Shown here: positions 26,407 through 36,570 of the stretch, in pieces | Numbering within the stretch: position 1 is the stretch's first letter | How the letters are laid out: each line of letters begins with the position of its first letter | Assembly: GCA_964346245.1 (NCBI GenBank) | Contig: CAYFUF010000004.1 | Coordinates: forward strand, 1-64,000 | Length of the DNA: 64,000 nucleotides | From: CAYFUF01 sp964346245 | GTDB taxonomy: Bacteria; Bacillota; Clostridia; Tissierellales; Peptoniphilaceae | Direction: 5' to 3' | Notes under the pieces: generated by a model | What the model was told of the DNA's origin: nothing | Seen by the model: the letters and a program-made list of their open reading frames with translations, nothing else | The model's database searches: none | Translations under genes and position numbers: made by a program

Positions 26407-28474
26407 ATATTTAGTCGAGATCGGTGTCGAGGAATTTCCAGCCCGCTTCGTCGAATCCACCAAAGAACAACTTCATAACAATACCAAGAAGCTCTTGGCC
26501 GACAAGGGGCTTGAGGTAGGGTCCTACCGTTTGGAATCTACTCCACGCCGCTTTAGCATGTGGCTTGAAGACATCAAACCTTTGGATAAAAGCACGGAGG
26601 AGGTCCTTCGAGGTCCCTCAAAAAAGATTGCCTACGATGAAGAGGGCAAGCCCAGCAAGGCCCTGCAAGGTTTCATGAAAAGCAAGGGGCTCAGCGAAGA
26701 AGACATTTACTTCGAGACTCAGGGTAAGGACGAGTACGTCTTCGCCAAGGTGAAGAAGGGGCAAATTTCCGTAGAAGACGCCCTCCGAGGGGTAATCCCC
26801 GAGGCAATCCGCCAGATTTCCAATCCGAGGTCAATGCGGTGGGGCGGCAAGAACCTGCAATTTTTACGACCCATCCGTTGGGTCCTTTCCTTATACGATG
26901 ACCAGGTTTTAGATTTTGATTTGGAAGGCATTCCCGTTTCTAACCTGACCAAGGGGCACCGCTTCTTGGGTAAGGCTGAAATCGAAGTGCCTAGCATAGA
27001 CGCTTATGAGGGCCTTCTAGAAGAGAATTTCGTCATCATCGACGAGAAGACCAGACGGGACATGATCAATCGGGGCCTTAACCGCCTAGCTAGAGAAAAT
27101 GGCGGCGTTCCCATGATCGACCAGGAGCTTATGGACGAGGTTGTCCACATTATCGAGTATCCGACCGTCTTCTTGGGCAAAATTCCCGAGGAGTACTTGG
27201 AGCTGCCTGCGGAGGTTATCATTACGCCGATGAAGGATCATCAGAGATACTTCCCTGTGGTCAAGCCAAATGACAACGCCCTGCTTCCTTACTTCCTCTC
27301 TGTTCGCAATGGTGATGACAAGGGCATTGAGAATGTTATCGAAGGCAACGAGCGCGTTCTCGTACCCAGATTGGAAGATGCCAAATTCTTCTACGAGCAG
27401 GATTTAAGCAAGAGCCTAGATGAGCATGCCAAGAAGCTAGAGGGCTTGACTTACCATGAGGAGCTGGGCACCATGGCAGACAAGACCAAGCGTCTCGTCT
27501 CCTTGAGCCAGCAGATTGGCCGCCGCATTAGCTGTGGGGCGGACACCATTGAGCACTTAGCAAGGGCTGCCGAACTATCCAAGGCAGACCTGGTCACCAA
27601 TATGGTCATCGAGTTTACCGAGCTTGAGGGCACCATGGGTAGGATCTATGCCAAGAAAGGTGGGGAAAACCCCATCGTTGCCCAGGCAATCGAAGAGCAA
27701 TACATGCCTAGAAGTTCAGGAGCACCGCTACCAAGCTCTTCGGCAGGTACCATCCTGTCTTTGACTGATAAGATCGACACGATGGCGGGCTTGTTCGCTA
27801 TCGATGTCTCCGTTACGGGTTCCCAGGACCCCTTCGGTCTGCGCAGAGCAGCCATTGCGATTACGGACCTGCTCCTAGCCGGCAAGATCAACGTCAACTT
27901 AGATGAAGTTTTCCGCGATGCCTTGGTGCTCTATGTCGAGCAGCTCGGTCTCGTTTTCGACTACGATGAAGTGATTCAAAAGATTCGCGACTTCTTCTTG
28001 GGTAGGCTCAAGGTCCGCTTGAGAGAAGATGGTATCCGCTACGATGTGGTGGATGCAGTCCTAGCCACCCAAGGTTCGGATATCGTGGCTTATGCCAAGA
28101 AGGCAAAAGCTGTCCAACGCGTCTTGGATACGGAACAAGGCAACGACCTGATGACAAGCTTTGTTCGCATCGAGAGCATGGCCGACAAAGCGACCACCGA
28201 CGAAGTGATTGAAGAGAACTTACTGGAAGAAGATAAAGAGATGTTCGATTCCCTCTACCGATCCAAGCAGATTAAAGGAGATATCGAACTTGACCACTAC
28301 AGGGACGCCCTGGAGGGCTTAGCTGATTGGATGCCACTAATCAACCGCTATATGGATCAGACGATGATCCTTGTGGACGACGAAAAGGTCAAGACGAACA
28401 GACTAGCGATGCTGAAGCAGGCATATGCTTGTATCGAAACCTTATTGATTCCCAAGTATATTGTCAGAGACTAG
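26399..28474 (+). CDS. glyS: Glycyl-tRNA synthetase beta subunit
   Basis: The 691-residue protein starts NRYLVEIGVEEFPARFV, typical of GlyS, with the HD-like central region and a C-terminal anticodon-binding DALR-type domain. It completes the glycyl-tRNA synthetase with GlyQ. It is followed after 20 nt by a PDRP gene, the usual Bacillus order (glyS-yqfL). Confidence 0.98.
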   Translation: MNRYLVEIGVEEFPARFVESTKEQLHNNTKKLLADKGLEVGSYRLESTPRRFSMWLEDIKPLDKSTEEVLRGPSKKIAYDEEGKPSKALQGFMKSKGLSEEDIYFETQGKDEYVFAKVKKGQISVEDALRGVIPEAIRQISNPRSMRWGGKNLQFLRPIRWVLSLYDDQVLDFDLEGIPVSNLTKGHRFLGKAEIEVPSIDAYEGLLEENFVIIDEKTRRDMINRGLNRLARENGGVPMIDQELMDEVVHIIEYPTVFLGKIPEEYLELPAEVIITPMKDHQRYFPVVKPNDNALLPYFLSVRNGDDKGIENVIEGNERVLVPRLEDAKFFYEQDLSKSLDEHAKKLEGLTYHEELGTMADKTKRLVSLSQQIGRRISCGADTIEHLARAAELSKADLVTNMVIEFTELEGTMGRIYAKKGGENPIVAQAIEEQYMPRSSGAPLPSSSAGTILSLTDKIDTMAGLFAIDVSVTGSQDPFGLRRAAIAITDLLLAGKINVNLDEVFRDALVLYVEQLGLVFDYDEVIQKIRDFFLGRLKVRLREDGIRYDVVDAVLATQGSDIVAYAKKAKAVQRVLDTEQGNDLMTSFVRIESMADKATTDEVIEENLLEEDKEMFDSLYRSKQIKGDIELDHYRDALEGLADWMPLINRYMDQTMILVDDEKVKTNRLAMLKQAYACIETLLIPKYIVRD

Positions 28475-28494
28475 TATTGATTGAGGAGGCAGTT

Positions 28495-29328
28495 TTGGAG
28501 CAGTGGACGGTTTATGCAGTTTCCGACTCGACCGGCGAGACCGGTGAAGCAATTTCAAGGGCTTGGATGAGTCAGTTTGGTGTCTTGGACACGACCATCA
28601 TCTGTTTTTCCCATATTGATAGTAAAGACCGCGTGGACGAGACGATGGACATGCTGGAAGGCAAGGCCATAATCGTCAATTCGATTGTTATTCCCGATGT
28701 AGCCGACTATTTTCTGGAACGCTGTAAGGAGAGAAATCTACCAGTGATCGACCTTTTCAGGAAACCCTTAGAGGTCATCGAGCAGGCGACAGGCGTACCA
28801 GCTGCCCGCCTACCGGCCCTATCTAGGGAGCTTGACCCGGTTTACTTCCAGAAGATTTCCTCGATTGAATTTGCGGTAAAGTACGATGACGGAAAAGACC
28901 CAAGAGGTCTTTTAAAAGCAGATATTGTCCTCATTGGGGTATCAAGAACCTCAAAGACTCCCCTCACCATGTTCCTTGCCAATAAGGGATACAATGTGGC
29001 CAATTTGCCCTTAGTACCCGAGATGAACTTGCCCCAGCAGATTTTCCAGGTTGACCCCAAGCGGGTTGTAGGCCTGACGATTTCGCCAGAAGCGTTGAAT
29101 AAAGTTAGATTAGCTAGGATGCTATCCCTGGGAATCCCAGAGACGTCGGTTTATGCCAACGATGAACGGATTCTAGAAGAGCTTAACTATGCCAAGCAGG
29201 TCTTCGACCGCATTGGCTGCGAAGTGCTGGATGTTTCTGATTCCACCATCGAGCAATCGGCGGCTCGGATTCTGGAACACGTCACCAGCACGTTTGGCGA
29301 CCAGGTAAGAAGGCACGAGAAAGCGTAG
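28495..29328 (+). CDS. ppsR: Pyruvate phosphate dikinase regulatory protein (PDRP/DUF299), copy 1
   Basis: The 277-residue bifunctional kinase/pyrophosphorylase has the N-terminal half YAVSDSTGETGEAISRA and the P-loop GVSRTSKTPLTMFLA, both family signatures. PDRPs switch PPDK or PEP synthase off and on by phosphorylating a threonine next to the catalytic histidine. TTG at 28495 with GAGGAGG ahead is the best start and avoids overlap with glyS. This copy sits in the glyQS-dnaG cluster, far from ppdK. A second copy lies beside ppdK, so this one may act on another target, as suggested for Bacillus YqfL. Confidence 0.93.
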   Translation: MEQWTVYAVSDSTGETGEAISRAWMSQFGVLDTTIICFSHIDSKDRVDETMDMLEGKAIIVNSIVIPDVADYFLERCKERNLPVIDLFRKPLEVIEQATGVPAARLPALSRELDPVYFQKISSIEFAVKYDDGKDPRGLLKADIVLIGVSRTSKTPLTMFLANKGYNVANLPLVPEMNLPQQIFQVDPKRVVGLTISPEALNKVRLARMLSLGIPETSVYANDERILEELNYAKQVFDRIGCEVLDVSDSTIEQSAARILEHVTSTFGDQVRRHEKA

Positions 29329-29377
29329 GCAGGAAAAGCGTTAGATTGAATGGATAGAAGGGATAGGAGCCCCTCAG

Positions 29378-29410
29378 AAAAAGGGAGGGATGAAGTCTGT
29401 CCCTTTTTTC
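29378..29410 (+). terminator. Terminator after ppsR copy 1
   Basis: AAAAAGGGA pairs with TCCCTTTTTT. Confidence 0.7.
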
Positions 29411-29497
29411 GTGGAAGGCATAGGCGAACAAGCGCCGCATAGATAAGACAAGCGATTAAGGTAAAACATCGACTCGAACCGTCTCAGGAGGTCAGCC

Positions 29498-30514
29498 ATG
29501 ACAAGAGAGCACACCGAACAGCTGGAGATGCAGATTCTGTCCCCCTATGCCCAAAAAGTGGCGTTGAGCAAGGGCCGCTTGGAAGAAGAGGAAGAGGACC
29601 TGTACCGGACAGCCTACCAAAGGGACCGGGACCGGATCATCCACTCCAAGGCCTTCCGCCGCCTTAAGCACAAGACCCAGGTCTTCATCTCCCCAGAGGG
29701 AGATCACTACAGGACAAGGCTAACCCACACGTTGGAGGTGGGGCAGATTGCGAGGACTATGGCCCGTGCTCTCTTTCTCAATGAGGATTTAGTCGAGGCG
29801 ATGGCCATGGGGCACGACGTCGGCCACACGCCTTTTGGACATGCGGGCGAGGATGTGCTCAGCCAGCTCATGCCTGACTTTAAACACTACAAGCAGTCGG
29901 TTCGCGTCCTGTCTTTTTTGGAAGCCAAGACCAATCGACAGGGGCTCAATCTCAGCTGGGAGGTCATCGACGGCATTGAGAACCACAGCGGAGGAAACCA
30001 GGCGAAGACCCTGGAGGGGCAGCTGCTCAAGTATGCGGACCGGATTGCCTATGTCAACCACGACATTGACGACTCCATTCGGGCAGGCGTCCTGACAGCG
30101 GAGGAGATTCCCAAGGAAGCGCGGGAGGTCCTGGGCACATCGGCATCCGAGCGGATTGACACCATGGTATCGGCCGTTATTCGGGCAAGCCAGGACAAGG
30201 ACAGGATTTCGATGGAGGAGCCTTATGCCAGCGTGGCTAAGGACCTGCGCCGCTTTATGTTCGAGGAAGTCTACACCAACCACTTGGTCAAGGGCGAAAA
30301 CGACAAGCTCAAGCACATCATCGAGGATGTCTTTGCCTACTACATCAGCCACCCCGAGGAACTTCCGGAAAGTCACCTCAAGCTCTATACGGGTCAGCAC
30401 GAGAAGGATTCTCTAGAGCGCAAAGTGACCGATTATATAGCGGGCATGACCGATGCCTTTTTGATTAGAACCTACGAGAAGCTCTTCATTCCACTGGTAT
30501 GGAAGAAGATGTGA
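29498..30514 (+). CDS. dgt: Deoxyguanosinetriphosphate triphosphohydrolase-like protein
   Basis: The 338-residue HD-domain protein has RLTHTLEVGQIARTMARAL, then GHDVGHTPFGHAGE (the HD metal pair) and the downstream DIDDSI metal ligand. Such enzymes remove triphosphate from dNTPs and shape the dNTP pool. It precedes dnaG and rpoD, a common order in clostridia. RBS AGGAGG. Confidence 0.93.
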   Translation: MTREHTEQLEMQILSPYAQKVALSKGRLEEEEEDLYRTAYQRDRDRIIHSKAFRRLKHKTQVFISPEGDHYRTRLTHTLEVGQIARTMARALFLNEDLVEAMAMGHDVGHTPFGHAGEDVLSQLMPDFKHYKQSVRVLSFLEAKTNRQGLNLSWEVIDGIENHSGGNQAKTLEGQLLKYADRIAYVNHDIDDSIRAGVLTAEEIPKEAREVLGTSASERIDTMVSAVIRASQDKDRISMEEPYASVAKDLRRFMFEEVYTNHLVKGENDKLKHIIEDVFAYYISHPEELPESHLKLYTGQHEKDSLERKVTDYIAGMTDAFLIRTYEKLFIPLVWKKM

Positions 30515-30546
30515 TATAGCTTAAAAATGAGAGGAAAGGAGAGGAT

Positions 30547-32550
30547 ATGGGTTACATTTCAGACCAAACCATTGAACGGGTCAAGGAAGCGATAGATATC
30601 GTTGACCTGGTGGGTTCCTATGTGGAGCTGAAGAGGTCGGGGAAGAACCATAAGGGTCTGTGTCCTTTCCACTCGGAGAAGACACCTTCCTTTGTGGTGA
30701 CCCAGGAGCGGGGCAGCTTCAACTGCTTCGGTTGCCACGAGCACGGGGACGGGATTAGCTTCGTCATGAAGATGGAGCATTTGGAATTTGCCGATGCGAT
30801 CCGCTTCCTCGCTAACAAGTACGGTATCCCTGTGGAGGAAGACCAAAGCCAGAGCTTGGACCAAAGGCGCTACCACCGCCTCTATGAAATCAATAGGGAG
30901 GCAATGCTCTTTTACTACCGAAACCTACTCACCAACAAGGAGCCCCAGCGCTACTTGCAGCGGCGCAAATTTAAGTCGTCCATTATCAATGATTTTATGT
31001 TGGGTTACGCCGACGGCCGGGGCAACAGCCTCTACCAGCACCTGCATGCTAAGGGGTACGAGGATGCAGACCTTCTCCACCTGGGCTTGATTTCCAAGTC
31101 CAACCGAGGGACGGGTTTCTACGACCGCTTCCGCAACCGCCTCATGTTTCCCATCATTTCCAAGAACAATAAGGTCATTGGATTTGGCGGACGGATACTG
31201 GGCGAGGGGCAACCCAAGTATTTGAACTCTCCTGAATCGGATGTCTTCCACAAGGGAGACCACCTCTACGGCGTCCATATCGTCAAGAAGAGGAAGGACC
31301 TGGATAAGATCATTTTGGTGGAAGGGTACATGGATGTGATTGCGCTCTTTTACCACGGTATCGACTATGCGGTCGCCAGCCTGGGTACGGCGCTGACGGA
31401 AAACCAGGGCAAGCTAGCCCACCGCTATGGCAAGAAGGTCTACCTCTGCTATGATGGCGACAGCGCAGGCATCAAGGCTTCCCGCCGGGCGGTTGAGGTC
31501 TTGGAGAAGATTGACGTCATGCCCAAGATGATTCTTCTGCCCGATGGGCAAGATCCTGATGACTACTGCCAAAATGAGGGCGTGGATGCCTTTCACCAGC
31601 AGGTGGATGAGGCAATTGACCCCATTGACTTCGAGCTTCGCCTGATGAGCGCGGGCTACCAATTGGACAACGAGAAGGAAAGGCTGGATTATATTATCCA
31701 GGTGACAGACTACCTTGCCTCCATCGAGCAGGAGGCTGTCCGGGATGTCTACATCCAGCAGGTGGCTAAGCAGGTCAATGTGGGTGTGGAAAGCCTGAAG
31801 GCAGACATTCGCAGCAAGGAAGAGAAGATTCGGGCAGAGAAGAAAAAGAAAGAGGAAAAGAGGCAGGCGGTGGAGGCTCTTCGCGGCTCCAAGGAAGAGG
31901 AGGACTTCCTTCCCTTCGATGACTATGTGCCTGAGTATTATGGGGAGGATGGCCCACCTGATTACTCCTATGATAATCCCTATGATGGGGACTATGGGTC
32001 ACCTTACGGTGTAGCAAATCCTGACCAGTCAGGACAAAGCGCGTCTATAGGTGGAAATCGCACAGAAGTGGGTAATATAGAAGATAGAAGATTGCAAAGA
32101 GAAAGGGACGGTCTGGAGTACGAAGTTATTCGATTGAGCCAGCGCAGTCGCGATTGCCGGGATATCTTATTAGATGAGACAGAAGGCTTCGTGAAGGACG
32201 AGTCCCGAAAGAAATTTATTCAAACGATGAAGAACTTATGTGAGAGCAATGTGTCCCCTGAGATAGGGCATTTGAGAAACACGCTAAAAGACGAGAGTAG
32301 TATTCGCCTGATGAATCGCCTGGAAAAGGATGCGAGTCTTACCCCGGAAGTGTCGAAACAAACTTGGGTAAGCTATGCAACGGAGCTTCAGAAAAGGATC
32401 AGGCATTTTTCCTTGCGCGAGAGGAAAAGGGCAATTTTCATTGAGCTCCAGGATAGGAACAAAGGTGAAGACGATCAAGAGAGAAAGAGCGCTTTGCTGG
32501 GCGAACTGATGACGATAGAGATGCAGCTGAAGGGGGAAGATACCTTATGA
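30547..32550 (+). CDS. dnaG: DNA primase
   Basis: The 667-residue primase has the N-terminal CHC2 zinc finger (CPFHSEKTPSF ... FNCFGCHEHGD), the TOPRIM catalytic core (VEGYMDVIALF, CYDGDSAG) and a C-terminal helicase-binding region. It is longer than many relatives because of an acidic, Tyr/Pro-rich linker (about residues 455-500, PDYSYDNPYDGDYGSPYG). It makes RNA primers at the replication fork. Its stop overlaps the rpoD start by 4 nt. Confidence 0.97.
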   Translation: MGYISDQTIERVKEAIDIVDLVGSYVELKRSGKNHKGLCPFHSEKTPSFVVTQERGSFNCFGCHEHGDGISFVMKMEHLEFADAIRFLANKYGIPVEEDQSQSLDQRRYHRLYEINREAMLFYYRNLLTNKEPQRYLQRRKFKSSIINDFMLGYADGRGNSLYQHLHAKGYEDADLLHLGLISKSNRGTGFYDRFRNRLMFPIISKNNKVIGFGGRILGEGQPKYLNSPESDVFHKGDHLYGVHIVKKRKDLDKIILVEGYMDVIALFYHGIDYAVASLGTALTENQGKLAHRYGKKVYLCYDGDSAGIKASRRAVEVLEKIDVMPKMILLPDGQDPDDYCQNEGVDAFHQQVDEAIDPIDFELRLMSAGYQLDNEKERLDYIIQVTDYLASIEQEAVRDVYIQQVAKQVNVGVESLKADIRSKEEKIRAEKKKKEEKRQAVEALRGSKEEEDFLPFDDYVPEYYGEDGPPDYSYDNPYDGDYGSPYGVANPDQSGQSASIGGNRTEVGNIEDRRLQRERDGLEYEVIRLSQRSRDCRDILLDETEGFVKDESRKKFIQTMKNLCESNVSPEIGHLRNTLKDESSIRLMNRLEKDASLTPEVSKQTWVSYATELQKRIRHFSLRERKRAIFIELQDRNKGEDDQERKSALLGELMTIEMQLKGEDTL

Positions 32551-34607
32551 CGGAACTTGATAAAGATAAACTGGATGAGATTGTTGATATTGACGACATA
32601 AAACAAAATATCATGGACGAGATGCGCAAGGTGGCGGCTGATAACCACGACAAGTATGCGCTGAGCGACATGGAACAAGCGGAGGGCTACAAGCTCTTAG
32701 ACGATAGCGACCGGGAAGAGATCATTAAGTTGTTAGATGATGATGGCATCGAGTTAGACGATGTGGATTATGAGTCGGAGAAGATTTTAGATGATGAGGT
32801 TGACGATGATCTAGAAGATGACGTAGACGACGATGATGACGAACTGGATGAGACCGAGCTAAACGTTGATGTAGAGAAGGTCGCAGAGGAAATCAAAAAG
32901 AAGGAGCAGTCAAGTTCAGCCTCCTTGAATAATACGACGGTCGATGACCCGGTAAAAATGTACCTGAAGGAAATCGGCAAGATTGACCTCCTATCGGCAG
33001 AGGAAGAAGTTATCCTTGCCAAGCGCATGGAGAATGGGGATATCGCCTTAAAGGCCCTGCGAGGGGAAGAGCAGACGCTAAGGGAAGAGATTGAGCTCTC
33101 CAAATCTGCTCTCAATATGGGACAGGCCCAGCTTCTCCTCTCCATAGAGGTGAAGTTGACCAATGGGGAAGAACTTGGACAACTGCAAGAAGACTTTGAT
33201 AAGTTCACGAATTTTATTGAATTGGTCGTCCGCAATGAGGACAATGTGGACACGGAGTCCGAGCTTTATCAGATAATCAGTGTAGCGCGGATGGTCGAGC
33301 GATATATCAGAAGGCGCTTGAGCCGCAAGACGATGACGGAGGATGAAGCTAAGGAGCTGAAGTTCTGCGACTTGATTCAGGATGCTATCGTTGAGAAACT
33401 CTTGAATCCGGAAAACGCCGACGAACAGATCGACAAGTGGGTGCAGATTGGTTGGGACAGAAAAGATGAGATTGCTAGCTCTATCGAACGAATCTATGTG
33501 AAGGAAGCCGATAGGCAGGAAGGTAAAGAGTTAATCGAGTTGGCTGAAGAGTACGGTGTAGAGCCCTACACTGATAAGGATTACCTGGAGGTCCAGGAAA
33601 GAGCCGACTTGTTCCTTCGCAACACCGTTGTCGACAAGATGTATGTTGGCTTGAAGTCCATTGCGCCTAAGGATGACCTGATTGAAGTCGAAGTGAACAA
33701 CTACGAGGTCTTGGAGAAGGAGATGGACAAGATTATTGCCTTCCAGCAGGGACAAGAAGTTGAATTCGACATGGAAGCCTTGTTTGATATTCAAGAGAGC
33801 GCCGTCACTGCCAATCGAATCCTCTTGAGGGAAGCCTTATCGGAAGAGGACGAGAAGTACCTGAAGAAGGTAATTCGCAGAGGAAATCGGGCAAAGAAGG
33901 TGCTAGCGGAAACCAACTTACGATTAGTTGTATCGATTGCCAAACGCTATGTTGGTAGGGGGATGAGCTTCCTCGATCTGATACAGGAAGGTAACCTGGG
34001 CCTAATGAAGGCCGTCGAGAAGTTCGACTACCACAGGGGCTTCAAATTTTCCACCTATGCGACTTGGTGGATTCGCCAGGCAATTACCAGAGCTATCGCC
34101 GACCAAGCTAGGACGATTCGTATTCCTGTCCACATGGTCGAGACAATCAATAAACTCTCTCGCGCTCAAAGGCAGTTACTACAAGAGTTGAACCGCGATC
34201 CAACGAACGAGGAGATTGCGGCGGAGATGAACATCGATGTGGAGAAAGTCCGCATAGTCAGAAAGATTGCCCAAGAGCCCGTATCCCTAGAGACGCCAAT
34301 TGGTGAGGAAGAAGATTCGCATCTTGGCGATTTCATCGAGGATGAATCGGCCCTCGCACCGGACGAGGCAGCGAATTCCACCATGCTGAGAGAGGAGCTT
34401 GGCGCCATCTTAAGCACCCTATCGGAGAGGGAAAGAAAAGTACTCGAGTTACGTTTTGGCCTCAACGATGGGACTCCACGCACCCTTGAAGAGGTGGGCA
34501 AGGAGTTTTCGGTAACGAGGGAGCGCATCAGGCAGATTGAAGCGAAGGCAATCCGTAAGCTGAAACACCCAACCAGGAGTCAGAAGATCAAGGACTTCTT
34601 GGAATAA
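32547..34607 (+). CDS. rpoD: Primary RNA polymerase sigma factor, unusually long
   Basis: The 686-residue sigma-70 has an acidic region near residues 68-107, region 1.2 (DDPVKMYLKEIGKIDLLS, about 133), region 2 (NLRLVVSIAKRYVGRGM to IRIPVHMVETINKL, from about 457), region 3, and region 4 (RTLEEVGKEFSVTRERIRQ). All promoter-contacting motifs are intact. About 270 residues lie between regions 1.2 and 2, and there is an extended acidic N terminus. Bacillus SigA has 371 residues. The gene overlaps dnaG by 4 nt, as in the classic macromolecular synthesis operon. Confidence 0.97.
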   Translation: MTELDKDKLDEIVDIDDIKQNIMDEMRKVAADNHDKYALSDMEQAEGYKLLDDSDREEIIKLLDDDGIELDDVDYESEKILDDEVDDDLEDDVDDDDDELDETELNVDVEKVAEEIKKKEQSSSASLNNTTVDDPVKMYLKEIGKIDLLSAEEEVILAKRMENGDIALKALRGEEQTLREEIELSKSALNMGQAQLLLSIEVKLTNGEELGQLQEDFDKFTNFIELVVRNEDNVDTESELYQIISVARMVERYIRRRLSRKTMTEDEAKELKFCDLIQDAIVEKLLNPENADEQIDKWVQIGWDRKDEIASSIERIYVKEADRQEGKELIELAEEYGVEPYTDKDYLEVQERADLFLRNTVVDKMYVGLKSIAPKDDLIEVEVNNYEVLEKEMDKIIAFQQGQEVEFDMEALFDIQESAVTANRILLREALSEEDEKYLKKVIRRGNRAKKVLAETNLRLVVSIAKRYVGRGMSFLDLIQEGNLGLMKAVEKFDYHRGFKFSTYATWWIRQAITRAIADQARTIRIPVHMVETINKLSRAQRQLLQELNRDPTNEEIAAEMNIDVEKVRIVRKIAQEPVSLETPIGEEEDSHLGDFIEDESALAPDEAANSTMLREELGAILSTLSERERKVLELRFGLNDGTPRTLEEVGKEFSVTRERIRQIEAKAIRKLKHPTRSQKIKDFLE

Positions 34608-34614
34608 AGGAAGG

Positions 34615-34645
34615 AAAAAAGCGTGGTGGCTACCACGCTTTTTTC
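34615..34645. terminator. rpoD terminator
   Basis: AAAAAAGCGTGGT-GGC-TACCACGCTTTTTT, a near-symmetrical strong hairpin. Confidence 0.9.
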
Positions 34646-34657
34646 ATGTGAGGTCTT

Positions 34658-35389
34658 ATGTCAGATAGAATTCAACAATTAATCCGTATGGTAGAAGCCT
34701 GGGACCGGGTAATCGATGTGGGTTGTGACCACGGGCAAATGAGCATCGGTCTTGCCCAAAGAAAGGACATTGGTTCGGTCCTTGCCACAGATATCAGCGG
34801 CCCGTCTCTGCAAAAGCTTATCGACCGCTTGGAAGCCTGCTTGGAAGAGGACTGGGCTAAAAAGATCCAGACACTTCACACTGATGGCTTAAAGAACCTG
34901 CCATGGTCCAAGGCAGGGGCAATCCTCATTGCTGGCATGGGCGGTGAGCTCATGGTGAAAATCCTTGAAGCAAATCCCACCTTGGTGGCAAACACTGAGC
35001 AGCTGGTGCTGAGCCCCCACCTTGATGGAGCCAAGGTGCGGGCCTACTTAACCGCTAACTCCTTTGCTATTGTGGATGAACATTTGCTGGAGGAGGACGG
35101 CCACTACTATGAGATGATTAGCGCAAGAAGGCGTAAAGCGGGGGAAAGTGAGCAGGTCTTATCGGAGGTCGCTTTGCAGTATGGACCAATCCTCATCGCA
35201 AGAAGGGACCCGCTTTTGCATAAAAAGTTGCAGGAGGATAGGGACAAGCTACTTGACCTAATCAGGAACCTGGAAAAGCTGGATGATCAAAGCAAAGTTT
35301 CAGACCGCTTGGCGGTTTTGAGGGATAGGCAAAAGGGCATTGTGGCCTTGCTAAATGACGAGGAAGGGGAGACGACAGATGTTAATTAG
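34658..35389 (+). CDS. trmK: tRNA (adenine(22)-N(1))-methyltransferase TrmK
   Basis: The 243-residue protein has the SAM motif VIDVGCDHGQMSIGLAQ and the TrmK active-site region ILIAGMGGELM. It makes m1A22 in tRNA. As in Bacillus, it follows rpoD and precedes a Nif3-family gene. The 3' end overlaps that gene by 11 nt. Confidence 0.93.
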   Translation: MSDRIQQLIRMVEAWDRVIDVGCDHGQMSIGLAQRKDIGSVLATDISGPSLQKLIDRLEACLEEDWAKKIQTLHTDGLKNLPWSKAGAILIAGMGGELMVKILEANPTLVANTEQLVLSPHLDGAKVRAYLTANSFAIVDEHLLEEDGHYYEMISARRRKAGESEQVLSEVALQYGPILIARRDPLLHKKLQEDRDKLLDLIRNLEKLDDQSKVSDRLAVLRDRQKGIVALLNDEEGETTDVN

Positions 35390-36218
35390 GGAATGGATAG
35401 AAGCTTGGGAGAAGCGTGTGCCAACAAGACTTCAGGAGGACTGGGACAATAGCGGCTTGCAGGCTGGTCGCATCGACAAAGAGCTCAGGGGCCTTGTCTT
35501 CAGCTTGGACGTTACCCAGGAGGCAATCGACAAGGCGAAGGAAATTGGCGCCAACCTCTTGGTGACCCACCACCCCATCCTCTTCCAGGGAGCGAAGGAA
35601 ATCAGTGAGCGCAGGAAGGCAACGGCCTATATCCTGGATTGTATTGAACAGGGCATTACAATCTATGCGGCCCATACCAATTTCGACAGGGTCATCGGGG
35701 GCGTCAATGACATCTTGGCGGACCTCTGCGGCTTGACGGATGTAGCGCCTCTGGAGGAGCCATCTGAAGCTTTTGAGGGCAATACCAGCGCCACCACCCC
35801 TCCTGCCCAGACCAGTCCGACCTCGCTCGATGGCGGTATGGGCCGGATTGGCCGTGTAGCCAAGACCAGCCTGGATAGCTTTGCTGATAGCTTGAAGGAG
35901 GCCTTGTCCCTTGACCACCTGATTGTCTATGGGGATGGCAATAAGGAAATTTCAAAGGTTGCCACCATGGGAGGCTCGGGTGCTTCCTACGCCGACCTTG
36001 CCCGAGATAAGGGCTGCGACCTTCTCGTCACAGGCGATGTCAAGTACCACGACGCGGTCGATGCCGTTGAGGCAGGCCTGAGCCTGATCGATTTGGGCCA
36101 CTATGAGTCGGAGCAGCCGGCAGCCGAAACGATGATCCTTTGGTCCAAGGAGATAAGCCCGGATATTCCCCACGCCCTCGTCTGTCGTAACGAGATGAGC
36201 CGGCGGCGGATTCGCTGA
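35379..36218 (+). CDS. Nif3-like dinuclear metal centre protein
   Basis: The 279-residue protein has the Nif3/NIF3L motifs LLVTHHPILFQ, AAHTNFD and, near the C terminus, LLVTGDVKYHDA and DLGHYESE, which bind two metals. It is the short form without the large inserted domain of Bacillus YqfO; only a Ser/Thr/Pro-rich linker (NTSATTPPAQTSPTS) joins the halves. The biochemical role is not settled; GTP cyclohydrolase I type 2 is a common annotation. ATG at 35379 has GGGGAGACG ahead. Confidence 0.88.
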   Translation: MLIREWIEAWEKRVPTRLQEDWDNSGLQAGRIDKELRGLVFSLDVTQEAIDKAKEIGANLLVTHHPILFQGAKEISERRKATAYILDCIEQGITIYAAHTNFDRVIGGVNDILADLCGLTDVAPLEEPSEAFEGNTSATTPPAQTSPTSLDGGMGRIGRVAKTSLDSFADSLKEALSLDHLIVYGDGNKEISKVATMGGSGASYADLARDKGCDLLVTGDVKYHDAVDAVEAGLSLIDLGHYESEQPAAETMILWSKEISPDIPHALVCRNEMSRRRIR

Positions 36219-36247
36219 GAAAAGGCTCAAATTATGCTATAATAGCT

Positions 36248-36570
36248 GAGGAAGTAAGTCGGATAATCGCGACTATGTCGAGGAAAGTCCGTGCACCACA
36301 TAGCAGGATGCCAGATAACGTCTGGTGGAGGCGACTCTAAGGCAAGTGCAACAGAAATAAACCGCCCGCAAGGGTAAGGGTGGAAAGGTGAGGTAAGAGC
36401 TCACCAGCGGCTAGGAGACTAGTCGGCTATGTAAACCCCATCCGGTGCAAGTCAGAGCAGCTAAATTGACCGCTTGTCAATGCTCGTAAGTACGCTAGAT
36501 TAGGCTGGTGACAGCCTAACAAGATAGATGATTATCGATAACAAAACACGGCTTATAGACTTGCTTCCTC
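36248..36570 (+). ncRNA. rnpB: RNase P RNA
   Basis: The conserved core GAGGAAAGTCCGTGCACC and the later ACAGAAATAAACCGCC are present. The ends pair as P1: GAGGAAGTAAGTC (36248-36260) against GACTTGCTTCCTC (36558-36570), 12 of 13 Watson-Crick plus one G-T. This RNA cuts the 5' leader from pre-tRNAs. It lies 30 nt after the Nif3-like gene. Confidence 0.97.
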
